64,000 bases of DNA from Georgfuchsia toluolica (GCF_907163265.1 NZ_CAJQUM010000001.1:1612001-1676000), one strand, 5' to 3'. Shown: positions 36,069 to 45,522, counted from the first letter of the stretch. Numbers and translations are program-made. Notes: generated from the sequence alone by a model not told the origin.

Positions 36069-37850
36069 TCAAAAGGATGTTTTGAAGGTCAGACTAAGGA
36101 AATCGCGATCCTTGAGCAATGTGGTAAACCCGTTTTGCGAGACTACCTGAGTGCCGGCGGCATTTGTCTGGTAGTTACCCATATATCCGCTGTACTTAAG
36201 ATCAACCTTGTACTTCAGCCGGATATCAAGACCCAGACCGACGCTAAAGCTGCCTAGGCCATCGTTTCCGCCAAAAGTCGTGGCAGCGTTACCATTCAGG
36301 CCAACGGAGTAGGTCAGGGGCATCGACAGGTCATAACCGGGCATGACCTGATACCAGGTCGGGGTGAACGCAGCGGCTATGCCGACATAGTTCTTTGTTG
36401 CGCATCCGCTATCTTTGCCAAGCGGTGCACCGGTCAATGTGGAGCAGCCGGCAAAGCCGACCGCATTGAACAGGTTGGCACCGCTGCGCACTTTGTTCCA
36501 GCGGCTCCATGTCAGTTCAGTTGCCCAGATGGCGGCGTCGAACAAGGGTGTGCTCGCTATCGTGCCGAGGGCGTTGACAAGTCCGTGATAGGTATCTCCG
36601 CGCGGCCCCTTGGTGTCGCCTTTGGAGGGGAGTCCCAGGGCGACGCCGAGAACCTTCGAGGTCAGTGGCGTATTCCTCCGATAGGACAACTCGGCGCCGA
36701 AACTGACACCGGCGATATTCTTTGCCAGACTAATGCCATACAAGTCGATATGGTCGGCATAGATAAGATTGTAGGTGCTACCCGTGACCAGCGGCAGATT
36801 ACTGATGGACGCTGGAAATGCTGCCGGCGTCAGCGCGATGTTTGTCAAAAGCAGCTGCGGCATCTTGTCGGCAAAGCGACGATAGTAGAAGCCCATTGTG
36901 CCGTCGAGCATCTCGGGCGACCACCGTGCTGCAAGACCATATTCGCCACTCCTTTCCGGGGTTGCGGCATTGCCCCGTTTCGCGCCGATCAAGGCACCGG
37001 CATATGGGCCGAGAGGCGCTATGTTGGGAAGTTGCGCCACAACCACGCGATCAGGCCCGTTGAAAGCGAAATCCACCGGTCCCAGAAAGGTTCCCCCTTC
37101 GGGGTAGCGAAATGGCTGCCAATCGAGAAAGTACTCCGCTGCAATCGACAGTTTGTCGGTGATCTGGGCCTGAGCAGAAATCTGGTCGAGCGGTCGGAAC
37201 AGTTCCTTGGCTTCCACTCCCGGGGTAGCAAAGCCTTTCTGCAAATCCAGCGGCGCTTGGGAGTAGGAGACACCGTGCATCGCACCTCCGAGGAACAAAC
37301 CTTCACCCCAGGTCACCGTATGCTGTCCGACTTTCAGCTTGATGGGTACGTCACCGGCATTAAAGTTGGTGAACGCGAATGCGTCGAGGAACTCCCCGGA
37401 AGGCCCATGGTAGTAACGTTTTACGAAAGGACTGAATTCATTGTTGATATAACTGGGATTGGCAATCGCCGGATTCGACTTGCCTTTGTCGCCATAGGCA
37501 TCGTCATACCAGAGCGCTGCACTGACACGAAAGCCCATGTTTTTCTTGTAGACAAAATCCAGTTCGGACAATACGTCCAGGCGGCTGGAGACGGTGTCTC
37601 CTTTATCAAAGAGATAATTACCTTCGTCAAAGTTGGGGGCAGCTGCGATCTTCTTGTCGCGGTGACCAACACGCTGCGCCCAGTTGTAGCGCAATGTGTT
37701 GTCCCAACGCATCTGTACATCCGGATTGTTGGTGTCGATCTCGAATGCTATTGCTTGGCCGCTCAACGCTGCACCGACCGCTGCGCCAATGACAGAGCAA
37801 CGTATCGTTCTGGCAGTGATTGATCTCGTCCTCGTCCTCGTAATCATCAT
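36069..37850 (-). CDS. DUF1302 family outer-membrane beta-barrel protein
   Basis: A 593-aa protein with an Arg/Thr-rich N-terminus and signal peptide ending near GQAIAFE (residue 36). The rest has an amphipathic beta-strand pattern and ends in a C-terminal Phe (SLTFKTSF), as expected of an outer-membrane barrel. The family start FEIDTNNPDVQMRWDNTLRYNWAQRV is clear. DUF1302 proteins accompany DUF1329 and RND genes in many degraders of steroids, alkanes and aromatics and may be pores for hydrophobic compounds. It is first in the cassette, with AAAGGA before the ATG and a C-run/G-run promoter site about 100 bp upstream. Confidence 0.9.
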   Translation of the reverse strand: MMITRTRTRSITARTIRCSVIGAAVGAALSGQAIAFEIDTNNPDVQMRWDNTLRYNWAQRVGHRDKKIAAAPNFDEGNYLFDKGDTVSSRLDVLSELDFVYKKNMGFRVSAALWYDDAYGDKGKSNPAIANPSYINNEFSPFVKRYYHGPSGEFLDAFAFTNFNAGDVPIKLKVGQHTVTWGEGLFLGGAMHGVSYSQAPLDLQKGFATPGVEAKELFRPLDQISAQAQITDKLSIAAEYFLDWQPFRYPEGGTFLGPVDFAFNGPDRVVVAQLPNIAPLGPYAGALIGAKRGNAATPERSGEYGLAARWSPEMLDGTMGFYYRRFADKMPQLLLTNIALTPAAFPASISNLPLVTGSTYNLIYADHIDLYGISLAKNIAGVSFGAELSYRRNTPLTSKVLGVALGLPSKGDTKGPRGDTYHGLVNALGTIASTPLFDAAIWATELTWSRWNKVRSGANLFNAVGFAGCSTLTGAPLGKDSGCATKNYVGIAAAFTPTWYQVMPGYDLSMPLTYSVGLNGNAATTFGGNDGLGSFSVGLGLDIRLKYKVDLKYSGYMGNYQTNAAGTQVVSQNGFTTLLKDRDFLSLTFKTSF

Positions 37851-37928
37851 ATCGTTTTTCCTTTTTTAGTTTGTCTTCAAGCTCCACCTGCGATAGCGCC
37901 GGTACATCACCACGCCCGGACAATGCGC

Positions 37929-37974
37929 ATTGTGCTGAATCGCCACCCAAAACCCCCCCCCAAGTTCGGGGGGG
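37929..37974 (-). promoter_or_regulatory. C-run/G-run inverted repeat and -10, DUF1302 cassette promoter
   Basis: Read leftward: CCCCCCC-GAACTT-GGGGGGGGG (37953-37974), then 18 bp, then CACAAT (37929-37934) as -10. The DUF1302 start is about 80 bp further. Its core matches the site at 38417 on the opposite strand (CCCCCCCGA-two bases-TTGGGGG). It is one of four such sites in the window. Confidence 0.6.
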
Positions 37975-37991
37975 CTGTCACAAGGGTACGC

Positions 37992-38333
37992 CTACGCGGA
38001 GCTCATAGAGGTTCTGTCGCCATGCGGATCTATGGAAGCACTTGTATGGATGCCTCGCGGAGGCATCCATACGATCTGAACACGTCCTTTTCCGTTCATT
38101 CCGATGACTAACTCCAGGAAGTGGTTGCCGTCCTTGGGGATCGGATGGATCATTGCGTCAAGGTCCAGTTCGGTAAGCGCTTCACGTACGTACCGGCAAT
38201 GAGGGCAGAATTCAGCTTCGTAAAGTTCTAGAGAAGCTACTGGCAACTTGCGGTGCCCCTTGACAAGGGTTCCCCTCGCCAATCGTGTCAGGAAAGGCAG
38301 TAATGAGCTGACACCCTTAATCGTATTACCCAT
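37992..38333 (-). CDS. Glutaredoxin/GST N-terminal domain protein, probably truncated
   Basis: A 113-aa frame. From residue of about 29 it reads VASLELYEAEFCPHCRYVREALTELDLDAMIHPIPKDGNHF, the N-terminal thioredoxin-fold part of GST-like proteins with a CPHC motif; these are usually about 250 aa with two such domains. After KGRVQ the sequence stops matching and runs into a 29-bp perfect hairpin, then a short tail to a stop. I therefore read it as a 3'-truncated gene. ATG at 38333 is chosen over a longer frame to 38492. A C-run/G-run site with a -10 (38391-38396) lies just upstream, so it may still be transcribed. Confidence 0.6.
   Translation of the reverse strand: MGNTIKGVSSLLPFLTRLARGTLVKGHRKLPVASLELYEAEFCPHCRYVREALTELDLDAMIHPIPKDGNHFLELVIGMNGKGRVQIVWMPPRGIHTSASIDPHGDRTSMSSA
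38044..38072. repeat. Perfect 13-bp-arm hairpin at the GST-like break
   Basis: GTATGGATGCCTC-GCG-GAGGCATCCATAC: 13-bp arms and a 3-base loop. It lies exactly where the GST-like reading frame stops resembling its family. It may mark a deletion joint, an element end, or a terminator lacking a T tract. Confidence 0.6.
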
Positions 38334-38390
38334 ACCCTCAGCCTTTTGTCCCTGAATGGTCGATGGTTCGCGAACCCATTCTCTGGCATG

Positions 38391-38462
38391 AGCATAAAAC
38401 GCTGAAATCTCTATTGCCCCCCCGACGTTGGGGGTAGCTGCCGAGTCCATAATCCTTATTAT
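38391..38462. promoter_or_regulatory. C-run/G-run inverted repeat with -10-like hexamers on both sides
   Basis: CCCCCCC-GACGTT-GGGGG at 38417-38434. Leftward, the 7-base G run is followed by exactly 20 bp and TATGCT (38391-38396), toward the GST-like gene. Rightward, GGGGG is followed by 22 bp and TATTAT (38457-38462), toward the acyl-CoA dehydrogenase that starts at 38637. The site could serve both genes. No gene was seen in 38334-38636 otherwise. Confidence 0.6.
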
Positions 38463-38636
38463 GTAAATTTTGACAAATTCGTCGCACTGCAATTATCTGG
38501 CTGCGTCGTTGTTCTGTCAGCGAGGCGTGAGATTTGCCCAGCAACGCTCTCCAAATGCATGGCGCGTCAAATGGACAGGTACGCCCATGGGTGCCGCAGG
38601 CATTTTTGAAGCTCCCAAACTTTCAGGAGTAAAACG

Positions 38637-40421
38637 ATGACACAGTATGTTGCCCCGATTCGGGATATGCAGTTCGCTCTGGATGTTGCCGGGTTCTCGG
38701 CAATACCCTCTCTCCCCGGATTCGAGGACGCCCAGCCGGATGTGGTCGCGGCAATATTGGAAGAGGCAGGCAAGTTTGCCGGAAATGCACTGGCCCCGTT
38801 GCGCCGCATCGGCGACATCGAAGGCTGCCAGTGGAGCGATGCCGGGGTGAGCACTGCCCCAGGGTGGCGCGAGGCCTGGGAAGCGTTTCGCGACGCCGGA
38901 TGGCCGGCGTTGGCAAGCACGCCGGACTTCGGCGGCCAGGGCTTGCCCAAATCCGTTTCCACGCCGGTGGGCGAGATGTGGCAAAGCGCCAACATGGCAT
39001 TTTCGTTAATGCCCATGCTCGCCTACGGTGCCGCCGAGGCGCTGTTCTGCAACGCCTCCGACGAATTGAAAAAGCGCTATTTGCCCAAGATGATCGCCGG
39101 CATCTGGGGCGGCACCATGAACCTCACCGAGCCAAACGCCGGTTCTGATCTGGCGGCGGTGCGCACCCGGGCAGAACCTCAAGCGGATGGCAGCTACCGC
39201 ATCTTTGGTCAGAAGATATTCATCACCTACGGCGAACACGATCTCACCGAAAACATCATTCATCTGGTGCTGGCCCGCTTGCCGGATGCTCCCGCCGGCG
39301 TGAAAGGGATATCCCTGTTTGTTGTGCCCAAGGTTATGGTGAACAAGGACGGATCCCTAGGCGAGCGTAATGATGTGAAATGCATTTCCATAGAACACAA
39401 GCTGGGCATTCATGCCAGCCCGACTTGCGTGATGTCATTCGGCGATGCCGGCGGCGCGGTCGGCGATCTGGTCGGGCAAACCAATCGCGGACTTGAGTAC
39501 ATGTTCGTGATGATGAACGAGGCCCGCTTCAACGTCGGCCTGCAAGGCATCGCCCAGGGCGAAGGCGCCTACCAGAAGGCGTTTGCATACGCCCGGGAAC
39601 GGATTCAGGGGCGTGACACCGTCAGTGGCGAAAATCATGTCCCCATCATCCGCCACCCGGACGTTTCCCGCATGCTGCTGCGCATGAAGGTACTCAACCA
39701 GGCGGCACGCTTCATCGCCTATTGGGTGGCAACCCAATTCGATTATGCACATGCCCACCCCGACCCCGAAGTGAAATCCCGCAGCAATGGCTTCGTCGAT
39801 TTGCTGATGCCGGTGGTCAAGGGCTGGAGTTCGGAAGTCGGCTGCGAAGTGACCAGCCTCGGCGTGCAGGTTCACGGGGGCATGGGCTTCATCGAGGAAA
39901 CCGGCGCCGCCCAGTACTTCCGCGATGCCCGTATTGTGCCAATCTACGAAGGCACCACGGGAATCCAGGCCAACGACCTGATCGGCAGGAAACTCATGCG
40001 TGATGGAGGAGCAGCCTTCGGCCTCCTGATCCAGGAGATGTCCACCGATGTGACCCGCCTGTTCGACTCGAATAATGACCGGCTGATCGCCCTGGGTATA
40101 CGCCTGCGGGAGCAGGTAGCATTGCTCGACAGCGCCAGCCAGCACCTCCTGTCCTTGGGCAAATCCGATATGGCAGCCGCCCTGTCGGTCGCCGTACCCT
40201 TCATGCACCTTGCCGGCATTGTCTGCGGGGCTTGGCAATGGGGGCGCGCAGCGCTATTGGCGGCGGCGCAAGACAACCAGACTCGGGATCCCTATTTTGC
40301 GGCACAGGCCGCGCTCGCCGAGTTCTACTTTGTCCATGTCCTGCCTGGTGCCTCTGCATACGGGGAAACGGTGATGATGGCGGATTCCACCGTCGCCGAC
40401 AGCAGCCTGCTGCTGGGTTGA
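38637..40421 (+). CDS. Acyl-CoA dehydrogenase, long (about 600 aa) DmdC/FadE-like type
   Basis: A 594-aa flavoprotein that would introduce a trans-2 double bond into an acyl-CoA. It has the N-terminal alpha domain with EAWEAFRDAGWPALASTPDFGGQGLP near residue 80. The flavin-contact segment MNLTEPNAGSDLAAVRTRA is near 161. The catalytic Glu sits in VPIYEGTTGIQANDL near residue 437, and a C-terminal extension typical of 3-methylmercaptopropionyl-CoA dehydrogenase (DmdC)-like enzymes follows. Specific substrate unknown. CAGGAG precedes the ATG. It is first of a unit with the rhodanese gene. Confidence 0.93.
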   Translation: MTQYVAPIRDMQFALDVAGFSAIPSLPGFEDAQPDVVAAILEEAGKFAGNALAPLRRIGDIEGCQWSDAGVSTAPGWREAWEAFRDAGWPALASTPDFGGQGLPKSVSTPVGEMWQSANMAFSLMPMLAYGAAEALFCNASDELKKRYLPKMIAGIWGGTMNLTEPNAGSDLAAVRTRAEPQADGSYRIFGQKIFITYGEHDLTENIIHLVLARLPDAPAGVKGISLFVVPKVMVNKDGSLGERNDVKCISIEHKLGIHASPTCVMSFGDAGGAVGDLVGQTNRGLEYMFVMMNEARFNVGLQGIAQGEGAYQKAFAYARERIQGRDTVSGENHVPIIRHPDVSRMLLRMKVLNQAARFIAYWVATQFDYAHAHPDPEVKSRSNGFVDLLMPVVKGWSSEVGCEVTSLGVQVHGGMGFIEETGAAQYFRDARIVPIYEGTTGIQANDLIGRKLMRDGGAAFGLLIQEMSTDVTRLFDSNNDRLIALGIRLREQVALLDSASQHLLSLGKSDMAAALSVAVPFMHLAGIVCGAWQWGRAALLAAAQDNQTRDPYFAAQAALAEFYFVHVLPGASAYGETVMMADSTVADSSLLLG

Positions 40422-40499
40422 ATCGAATCAATTCACGAACTCGGCTGTGATGATAGGCTAGCCCTACAGGTGAAAAGTTAATCGAATGAGAGAACAGAG

Positions 40500-40913
40500 A
40501 TGGAACATCTTACCCCCAAAGAAACGGCGCAATTCCTGCACGCCAACCCGAAGGCACTGTTCATCGACTGCCGCAGCGAGATGGAGTTCCGCTTTGTCGG
40601 TCACCCCACAGGTGCGCATCACATCTCCTGGAACGACGGTCCGGGCTGGGAAATCAATCCGCATTTTGTCGACGAGGTAATCAGACTTGCCGGCAATACC
40701 CTCGACCAACCAGTGGTACTGATTTGCCGCACTGGCGACCGCTCGGTGGATGCCGGCAAGGCTCTTGAGGCCTGCGGTTTTTCACGCGTCTTCACGGTGC
40801 TGCACGGCTTCGAGGGTGATCTCGGCAACAACCAGCAACGCGGCAATGTCAATGGCTGGCGCTGCGACGGTTTGCCGTGGGAAATCAGCGCCTGCCAGAA
40901 TTGTGTTTCCTAG
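40500..40913 (+). CDS. Rhodanese-like sulfurtransferase
   Basis: A 137-aa single-domain rhodanese. The active-site loop is ICRTGDRS with the catalytic Cys near residue 80, preceded by the CH2A-like DCRSEMEFRFVGHPTGAHHI. It would carry a persulfide on Cys and transfer sulfur to an acceptor; the physiological partner is unknown. It lies 78 bp after the acyl-CoA dehydrogenase. Its stop overlaps the stop of the convergent acyl-CoA ligase in the palindrome CCTAGG. Confidence 0.88.
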   Translation: MEHLTPKETAQFLHANPKALFIDCRSEMEFRFVGHPTGAHHISWNDGPGWEINPHFVDEVIRLAGNTLDQPVVLICRTGDRSVDAGKALEACGFSRVFTVLHGFEGDLGNNQQRGNVNGWRCDGLPWEISACQNCVS

Positions 40914-42556
40914 GCTTCTTGTTCGCGCAGCAGCTTCTTGTCGATCTTGCCGACGCTGGTCTTGGGGATTTCCGCGACGAAGCGAATGCGATCGGCCTCG
41001 GGCACCGCGAACTTGCTGATTCGCCCAGCCTCGACGTAGTGCAGCAACTGCCGGCGGATGTCTTCGGCGGCAAGGGCGGCCCCGGGTTTTGCCACCACAT
41101 AGGCCTGCGGCCGTTCGCCCCAGGTCTCATCCCTGACCCCGATTACAGCGCTTTCCTGCACTCCGGGGACTTCGTCGATCAGGGCTTCCACCTCGATCGA
41201 GGAAACCCACTCGCCACCGGTCTTGATCACGTCCTTGGTGCGGTCAACGATCTGCACGTAGCCATCGGGAAACACCACTGCGACATCCTGCGTATGCAGG
41301 TAGCCACCTGCCCATAGTTCTTCGGAAGCTTCCGGCTTTTTGAAATAAAGCTGGGTCAGGTAAGGCGCGCGCAGCACGATTTCGCCACGGGTCTTGCCGT
41401 CGCGCGGCACATCCCGCATCTGCGCGTCGACGATCCGGAAGTCCGTCAGCGGTATCGGCCGCCCGGTCATGCAGCGTTTTTTTACGTCATCATCTGTATC
41501 CATCGGAACGTAGCCAGGCGGGAACTGGGCGAGCGAGGCAATCGGGCCGGTCTCTGACATGCCGTAGCCCGCAAAGACATCGATCCCCGAATAGCGTGCC
41601 GTTTTGCATAAGGCGGGCGACAGTGCCGAGCCTCCGATGATGATCTTCCAGCCCGACAGGTCAATGCCTTTAGCATAGGCGCCATGCAGCAGCATCTGCA
41701 GGATGGTCGGCACGCAATGGGAAAAGCTGACCTTTTCGCGCTGTTTAAGGCGCAGCAGCAGGTCGGCCTGATAACGTCCGGGCAGCACGGTCTTGAGACC
41801 CAGCATCACTGCGATGTAGGGAATGCCCCAGGCTATGACGTGGAACATCGGCGTGATCGGCATATAAACATCCTCGCGGTGCAGGCGCTGCCCCTCCCGC
41901 GGCGAGCACAGGCTGGTCGACACCACCAGCGCATGCAGCACGATCTGGCGATGGCTGTAGCAGACGCCCTTGGGATCGCCGGTTGTCCCCGTGGTGTAGA
42001 AGGTGGCGGCCTTGGTGTTCTCGTCGAAATCCTTGAACTCGAAATCGGGCGAAGCGTTCCCGACCAGTTCCTCGTATTCGCCGGCCAGCGGCAGGGTGTT
42101 GGCGGCAACTGCCTGATCGTCAGCGAGGACAATGACCTGGCGCACGGAACTGAGCTGGTCCTTGATCTGCTCCAGCAACGGGATGAAGTCGGCATGCACC
42201 AGCACAACTTCGGCCTCGGCGTCGTTAAGGGTATAGAGAATCTGCTGCGGCGAGAGGCGGACATTAACAGTGAACAGCGTCGCGCCCATCATCGGGATCG
42301 CAAAATAACTCTCCAGATAACGATGGCTGTCCCAGTCCATCACGGCAACGGTGCTGCCATGACGGATACCGATACCGGCCAGTGCCGACGCCAGCTGCCC
42401 GATACGACGACGGAATTCCTTGTAGCTGTAGCGACGTTCCCCGCGATAGACAATCTCCTGCTCGCCGTAGAGGCTCAGGGCATTGCTCAGAAGCTGCTTG
42501 ATCAGCAGCGGATAGGTATAGGCGGACTGCGTCGGAACAATCAGGTTGTCATGCAT
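40910..42556 (-). CDS. Long/medium-chain acyl-CoA ligase (AMP-binding)
   Basis: A 548-aa ANL-superfamily ligase activating a carboxylic acid to its CoA thioester through an acyl-AMP. The P-loop motif YTTGTTGDPKG is near residue 181. Later come GYGMSETGP near 328, the hinge and ATP motif YLHTQDVAVVFPDGYVQIVDRTKDVIKTGGEWVSS, and the catalytic Lys region ISKFAVPEADRIRFVAEIPKTSVGKIDKKLL. It resembles AlkK and FadD3-like medium-chain ligases. The ATG at 42556 is chosen because GGAG lies upstream; a longer in-frame start exists at 42607. A C-run/G-run promoter site lies 112 bp upstream. Confidence 0.92.
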   Translation of the reverse strand: MHDNLIVPTQSAYTYPLLIKQLLSNALSLYGEQEIVYRGERRYSYKEFRRRIGQLASALAGIGIRHGSTVAVMDWDSHRYLESYFAIPMMGATLFTVNVRLSPQQILYTLNDAEAEVVLVHADFIPLLEQIKDQLSSVRQVIVLADDQAVAANTLPLAGEYEELVGNASPDFEFKDFDENTKAATFYTTGTTGDPKGVCYSHRQIVLHALVVSTSLCSPREGQRLHREDVYMPITPMFHVIAWGIPYIAVMLGLKTVLPGRYQADLLLRLKQREKVSFSHCVPTILQMLLHGAYAKGIDLSGWKIIIGGSALSPALCKTARYSGIDVFAGYGMSETGPIASLAQFPPGYVPMDTDDDVKKRCMTGRPIPLTDFRIVDAQMRDVPRDGKTRGEIVLRAPYLTQLYFKKPEASEELWAGGYLHTQDVAVVFPDGYVQIVDRTKDVIKTGGEWVSSIEVEALIDEVPGVQESAVIGVRDETWGERPQAYVVAKPGAALAAEDIRRQLLHYVEAGRISKFAVPEADRIRFVAEIPKTSVGKIDKKLLREQEA

Positions 42557-42641
42557 TCGTGACTCCATTTTTCCTGGTTTGGCGGCACGGCGCCGGGTTA
42601 CCCGCATTGTCCGGTATCAACCAATGCGCCATTGGAATGGA

Positions 42642-42688
42642 AGCTTACGCAGACTGCCCACGGTTCTCCCCCCTAACATCGAGGGGGG
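42642..42688 (-). promoter_or_regulatory. C-run/G-run inverted repeat and -10, acyl-CoA ligase promoter
   Basis: Read leftward: CCCCCC-TCGATGTTA-GGGGGG (42668-42688), then exactly 20 bp, then TAAGCT (42642-42647) as a -10-like hexamer, with the ligase start at 42556. It is located between the ligase gene and the end of the LAL regulator gene. Confidence 0.6.
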
Positions 42689-42700
42689 TATACGAGAGTT

Positions 42701-45400
42701 CTATTCGCTGCCTTCGAGCAGGCCGAGCATCTGCGCGCGGCGAACCGCGTGCTTGCGGGTCCCCGCATCAAGCTTGCCGAACAGGTTCTTCACATGCCAT
42801 TTCACGGTTTCCTCGCCAACATCAAGCGCTAGCGCGACTTCCTTGTTGGACATGTTGCGCGCCAACAATTCGAGCACTTCGCGTTCCTTGGGGGTCAGCA
42901 CCATGCTTGGCACGGCATGGGGTACTTTAGCGCCGAGGCCGCCCGGCCGAATGGCGCGGGCCGTTGTCAGCACACCGGCCATACGGCTTCGGGGATCTTC
43001 CTCGGCAATGCGCTGCGCCGCGTCCCCCAGCAAGGGGTGGGCATCGACCAAGGTCCGCATCAGGCCGTATGTCCGCGCCAGATTCCATGCCTCGCGCAAC
43101 ATCTCGTCACCCTCCCCATATGTGCGCTTGAGGGCGATGGCGCGCAGGCCCATGATCTCGATACGAGCCCGCCCAAGCCTCATTGCCTCCACTGGTTGCG
43201 CCGCCTGCGCCAGCAAATCGCCGGCCCGGCCCCAGTCTTGCGCGGCAATTGCCGCCCAGGCATGCGCCATAAGCCGCGGGTGTTCCATCGCGCGAAACAG
43301 CAACGGCTTTTCGGCGACCGACGGCATGGCGATGGTTTTATCCATCCGCTCGACTAGCATCCGGCAGGTCTCGGCCCGAAAACGGCCAGCATGCAGTCGC
43401 GCCTGTTCAGCGAAACTAACGATGCACAGTCGTGGCAGGCTGCGCGATACCCCAATTGCATGCAGGGCTTCCAGCAAGTCGAGCGCACGATGTTCCATTC
43501 CTTGTGCCGCCGCGATTCGGGCCGCTGTCCGATAACCCAGCAGTGCGGTTTCCGGCGTACCGACGCGCTCCAGCACATCCAGGCGGTTGGCCAGCAGGGT
43601 GACCGCTTCGTCAAGCTCGTCGCGCTCGTAAACCGCTGCCGCGAGTAATGCTGACAACATGCTTGAAAGCGGATGCCGCCGCCCGAGTTCCATGTCCGTA
43701 CGCGCCAGTACCGGACGCAGAAAGTCTTCGGCGATCTTGATCTGTCCCTCCCAAACATAGCTGAGCCCGATCGCGAATTCGCCCACCCGTGCGGCATAAG
43801 CCTGAGTGGGATCGACATCCTTACGCGATAAGGCTTGCTGGTAGTAGCGCCGGGCCTGGCCAGGATCTCCTGCCAGCAGCGCAAGGAACGACAAGCGATT
43901 GGCATGCATCTGGCGAAGGCGCGGGTGCTTCGGTGGCGCCGCGTCGATCCAGGGCGCGAAGACTTCCACGCAACGATCTGGCAGGTCGCCGTAGTAGGCT
44001 GCACCGCTCAGGATCAGCGCACATTCATAGCGGAGATCCGGATCGACATCGGGGTTTTCCTGGATGTCGGCGACCAGTCGGCCGGCTTCCTCGTGCCGTT
44101 CGCTGAGTGCAAGGGCCCAGGCCGCCGCAAGCCGCAGGCGCGGAAAACGGCTCAACTCATCCGGTGTCAGGATGTCGAGCCACTCGAACACCGCTGCCTG
44201 CTGTCCACTCAGCACGGCGTCATAGAGCCCCTGCTCCGCCAACTGGCAGGCCGCCTCGCGCTGCCCGGCGGCATGGGCATGACGTGCGGCATGCTCGATC
44301 ATTCCGTGCGCCGTCATCCAGTGCATGGCGCGGCTGTGCAGTTCTTTGCGCTCCGCCTCCGGCAATCGGTCGAAACGCGCTCGCAACGCATCCCGCGCCA
44401 GATTGTGCAGGCGCACCCATTCGCCGTCATCACCGACGACAAAGATCGGCGTATCGCGCACCAGACGCGCCAGCATCTCAGCCGCGTCGGTGCGCCCGGT
44501 CAGCGCAACGCAGAGATCCGGATGGATCAGATCGGCGACCGCAACGCGAACGAGAAAATCCGACTCATCCGCGGAAAACCCTGCCAGCAGTCCCGCCACC
44601 AGTTGCTCACGCTGCCCACGACCGCGGGCGAACATCGCATCGACCGCAAGGCGCGGATCGGCAACGCGTTCCATGGCTGTCAGCGCTATCTGTAACCCCA
44701 GCGGCCAACCCTCGGTAATCTCGTGCAGGCGCGCACATGTGTCCGCATCGACGCGGTTGCCAAAACGGCCACGGACCAGGCTCAGGGTCTCTTCGGAACG
44801 AAACCGCAATTGTTCAGGTCCTACCACGGAGCAATGACCGTAGGCCGCTAAGTCTGCAAAGATTGGATCGAGACCACCGCGTGCCGCGACCACCAGGCGC
44901 AAATTCGCTGGCGCATTGTGTATCAGGTAAGAAAGGCCCTCGAAACGGGCGGGCGCCAGCCGTTCAGCCTCGTCAACCACAAGAACCAATTGGAGCGCCG
45001 TTTGAGCTATTTCTGCCAGCCAGGCAGTGATTCCATCGAGTTCACCAAGTGATGAAATCGCTCCGTCAGACAACCCGCGTCCAAAGTTCGACCGGCCGCA
45101 GCCACTGCGCACGGCCAGGATCAGGCTCAACATGAATCGCATCGGATCTTCGCTACCGTCGGCGGAAATCCAGGCAACCGCGGCACCGCGGGCCAGATGT
45201 TCGCGGCGCCACTGGGCCAGCAGAGAGGTCTTGCCGAATCCCGCAGGCGCCTGAACGATGGTCAAGGCCTGGTCGCGGAACTGTTCGTCATCCAGTCCGA
45301 GCCGCGGCCGCACCAGCAGATGGCGCGGAGAACGCGGCGGCATGGTCTTCAGCAGGAGTTCCGGGATCGAATTGTCAGCCGCGCGGGGCACGGTACTCAT
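42701..45400 (-). CDS. MalT-like LuxR-family (LAL) transcriptional activator
   Basis: An 899-aa large ATP-binding LuxR regulator. The N-terminal STAND ATPase has Walker A APAGFGKTSLLAQW (about 52-65) and a Walker B-like LVLVVDEAERL near 136. A long TPR-like helical middle (about 350-820) follows. The C-terminal LuxR HTH is LTPKEREVLELLARNMSNKE followed by ALALDVGEETVKWHVKNLFGKL (about 832-880). Such proteins bind an inducer and ATP, oligomerise and activate promoters, as MalT and AlkS do. It lies beside four C-run/G-run sites, one of them upstream of its own start, so it is the prime candidate for binding them. It is paralogous to the regulator at 55.7-58.3 kb. Confidence 0.92.
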   Translation of the reverse strand: MSTVPRAADNSIPELLLKTMPPRSPRHLLVRPRLGLDDEQFRDQALTIVQAPAGFGKTSLLAQWRREHLARGAAVAWISADGSEDPMRFMLSLILAVRSGCGRSNFGRGLSDGAISSLGELDGITAWLAEIAQTALQLVLVVDEAERLAPARFEGLSYLIHNAPANLRLVVAARGGLDPIFADLAAYGHCSVVGPEQLRFRSEETLSLVRGRFGNRVDADTCARLHEITEGWPLGLQIALTAMERVADPRLAVDAMFARGRGQREQLVAGLLAGFSADESDFLVRVAVADLIHPDLCVALTGRTDAAEMLARLVRDTPIFVVGDDGEWVRLHNLARDALRARFDRLPEAERKELHSRAMHWMTAHGMIEHAARHAHAAGQREAACQLAEQGLYDAVLSGQQAAVFEWLDILTPDELSRFPRLRLAAAWALALSERHEEAGRLVADIQENPDVDPDLRYECALILSGAAYYGDLPDRCVEVFAPWIDAAPPKHPRLRQMHANRLSFLALLAGDPGQARRYYQQALSRKDVDPTQAYAARVGEFAIGLSYVWEGQIKIAEDFLRPVLARTDMELGRRHPLSSMLSALLAAAVYERDELDEAVTLLANRLDVLERVGTPETALLGYRTAARIAAAQGMEHRALDLLEALHAIGVSRSLPRLCIVSFAEQARLHAGRFRAETCRMLVERMDKTIAMPSVAEKPLLFRAMEHPRLMAHAWAAIAAQDWGRAGDLLAQAAQPVEAMRLGRARIEIMGLRAIALKRTYGEGDEMLREAWNLARTYGLMRTLVDAHPLLGDAAQRIAEEDPRSRMAGVLTTARAIRPGGLGAKVPHAVPSMVLTPKEREVLELLARNMSNKEVALALDVGEETVKWHVKNLFGKLDAGTRKHAVRRAQMLGLLEGSE

Positions 45401-45522
45401 TCAACACGCCTCTCAAAATTGTTGGCAAGCGGTGGCCAGCATTGCCGTTGCTTTGTCGCGAGGGCCGCTCTGCCCGCTTCGCAGGACCGGACTGTCGATC
45501 GTACCTCCTCTTCGCATTCAGC

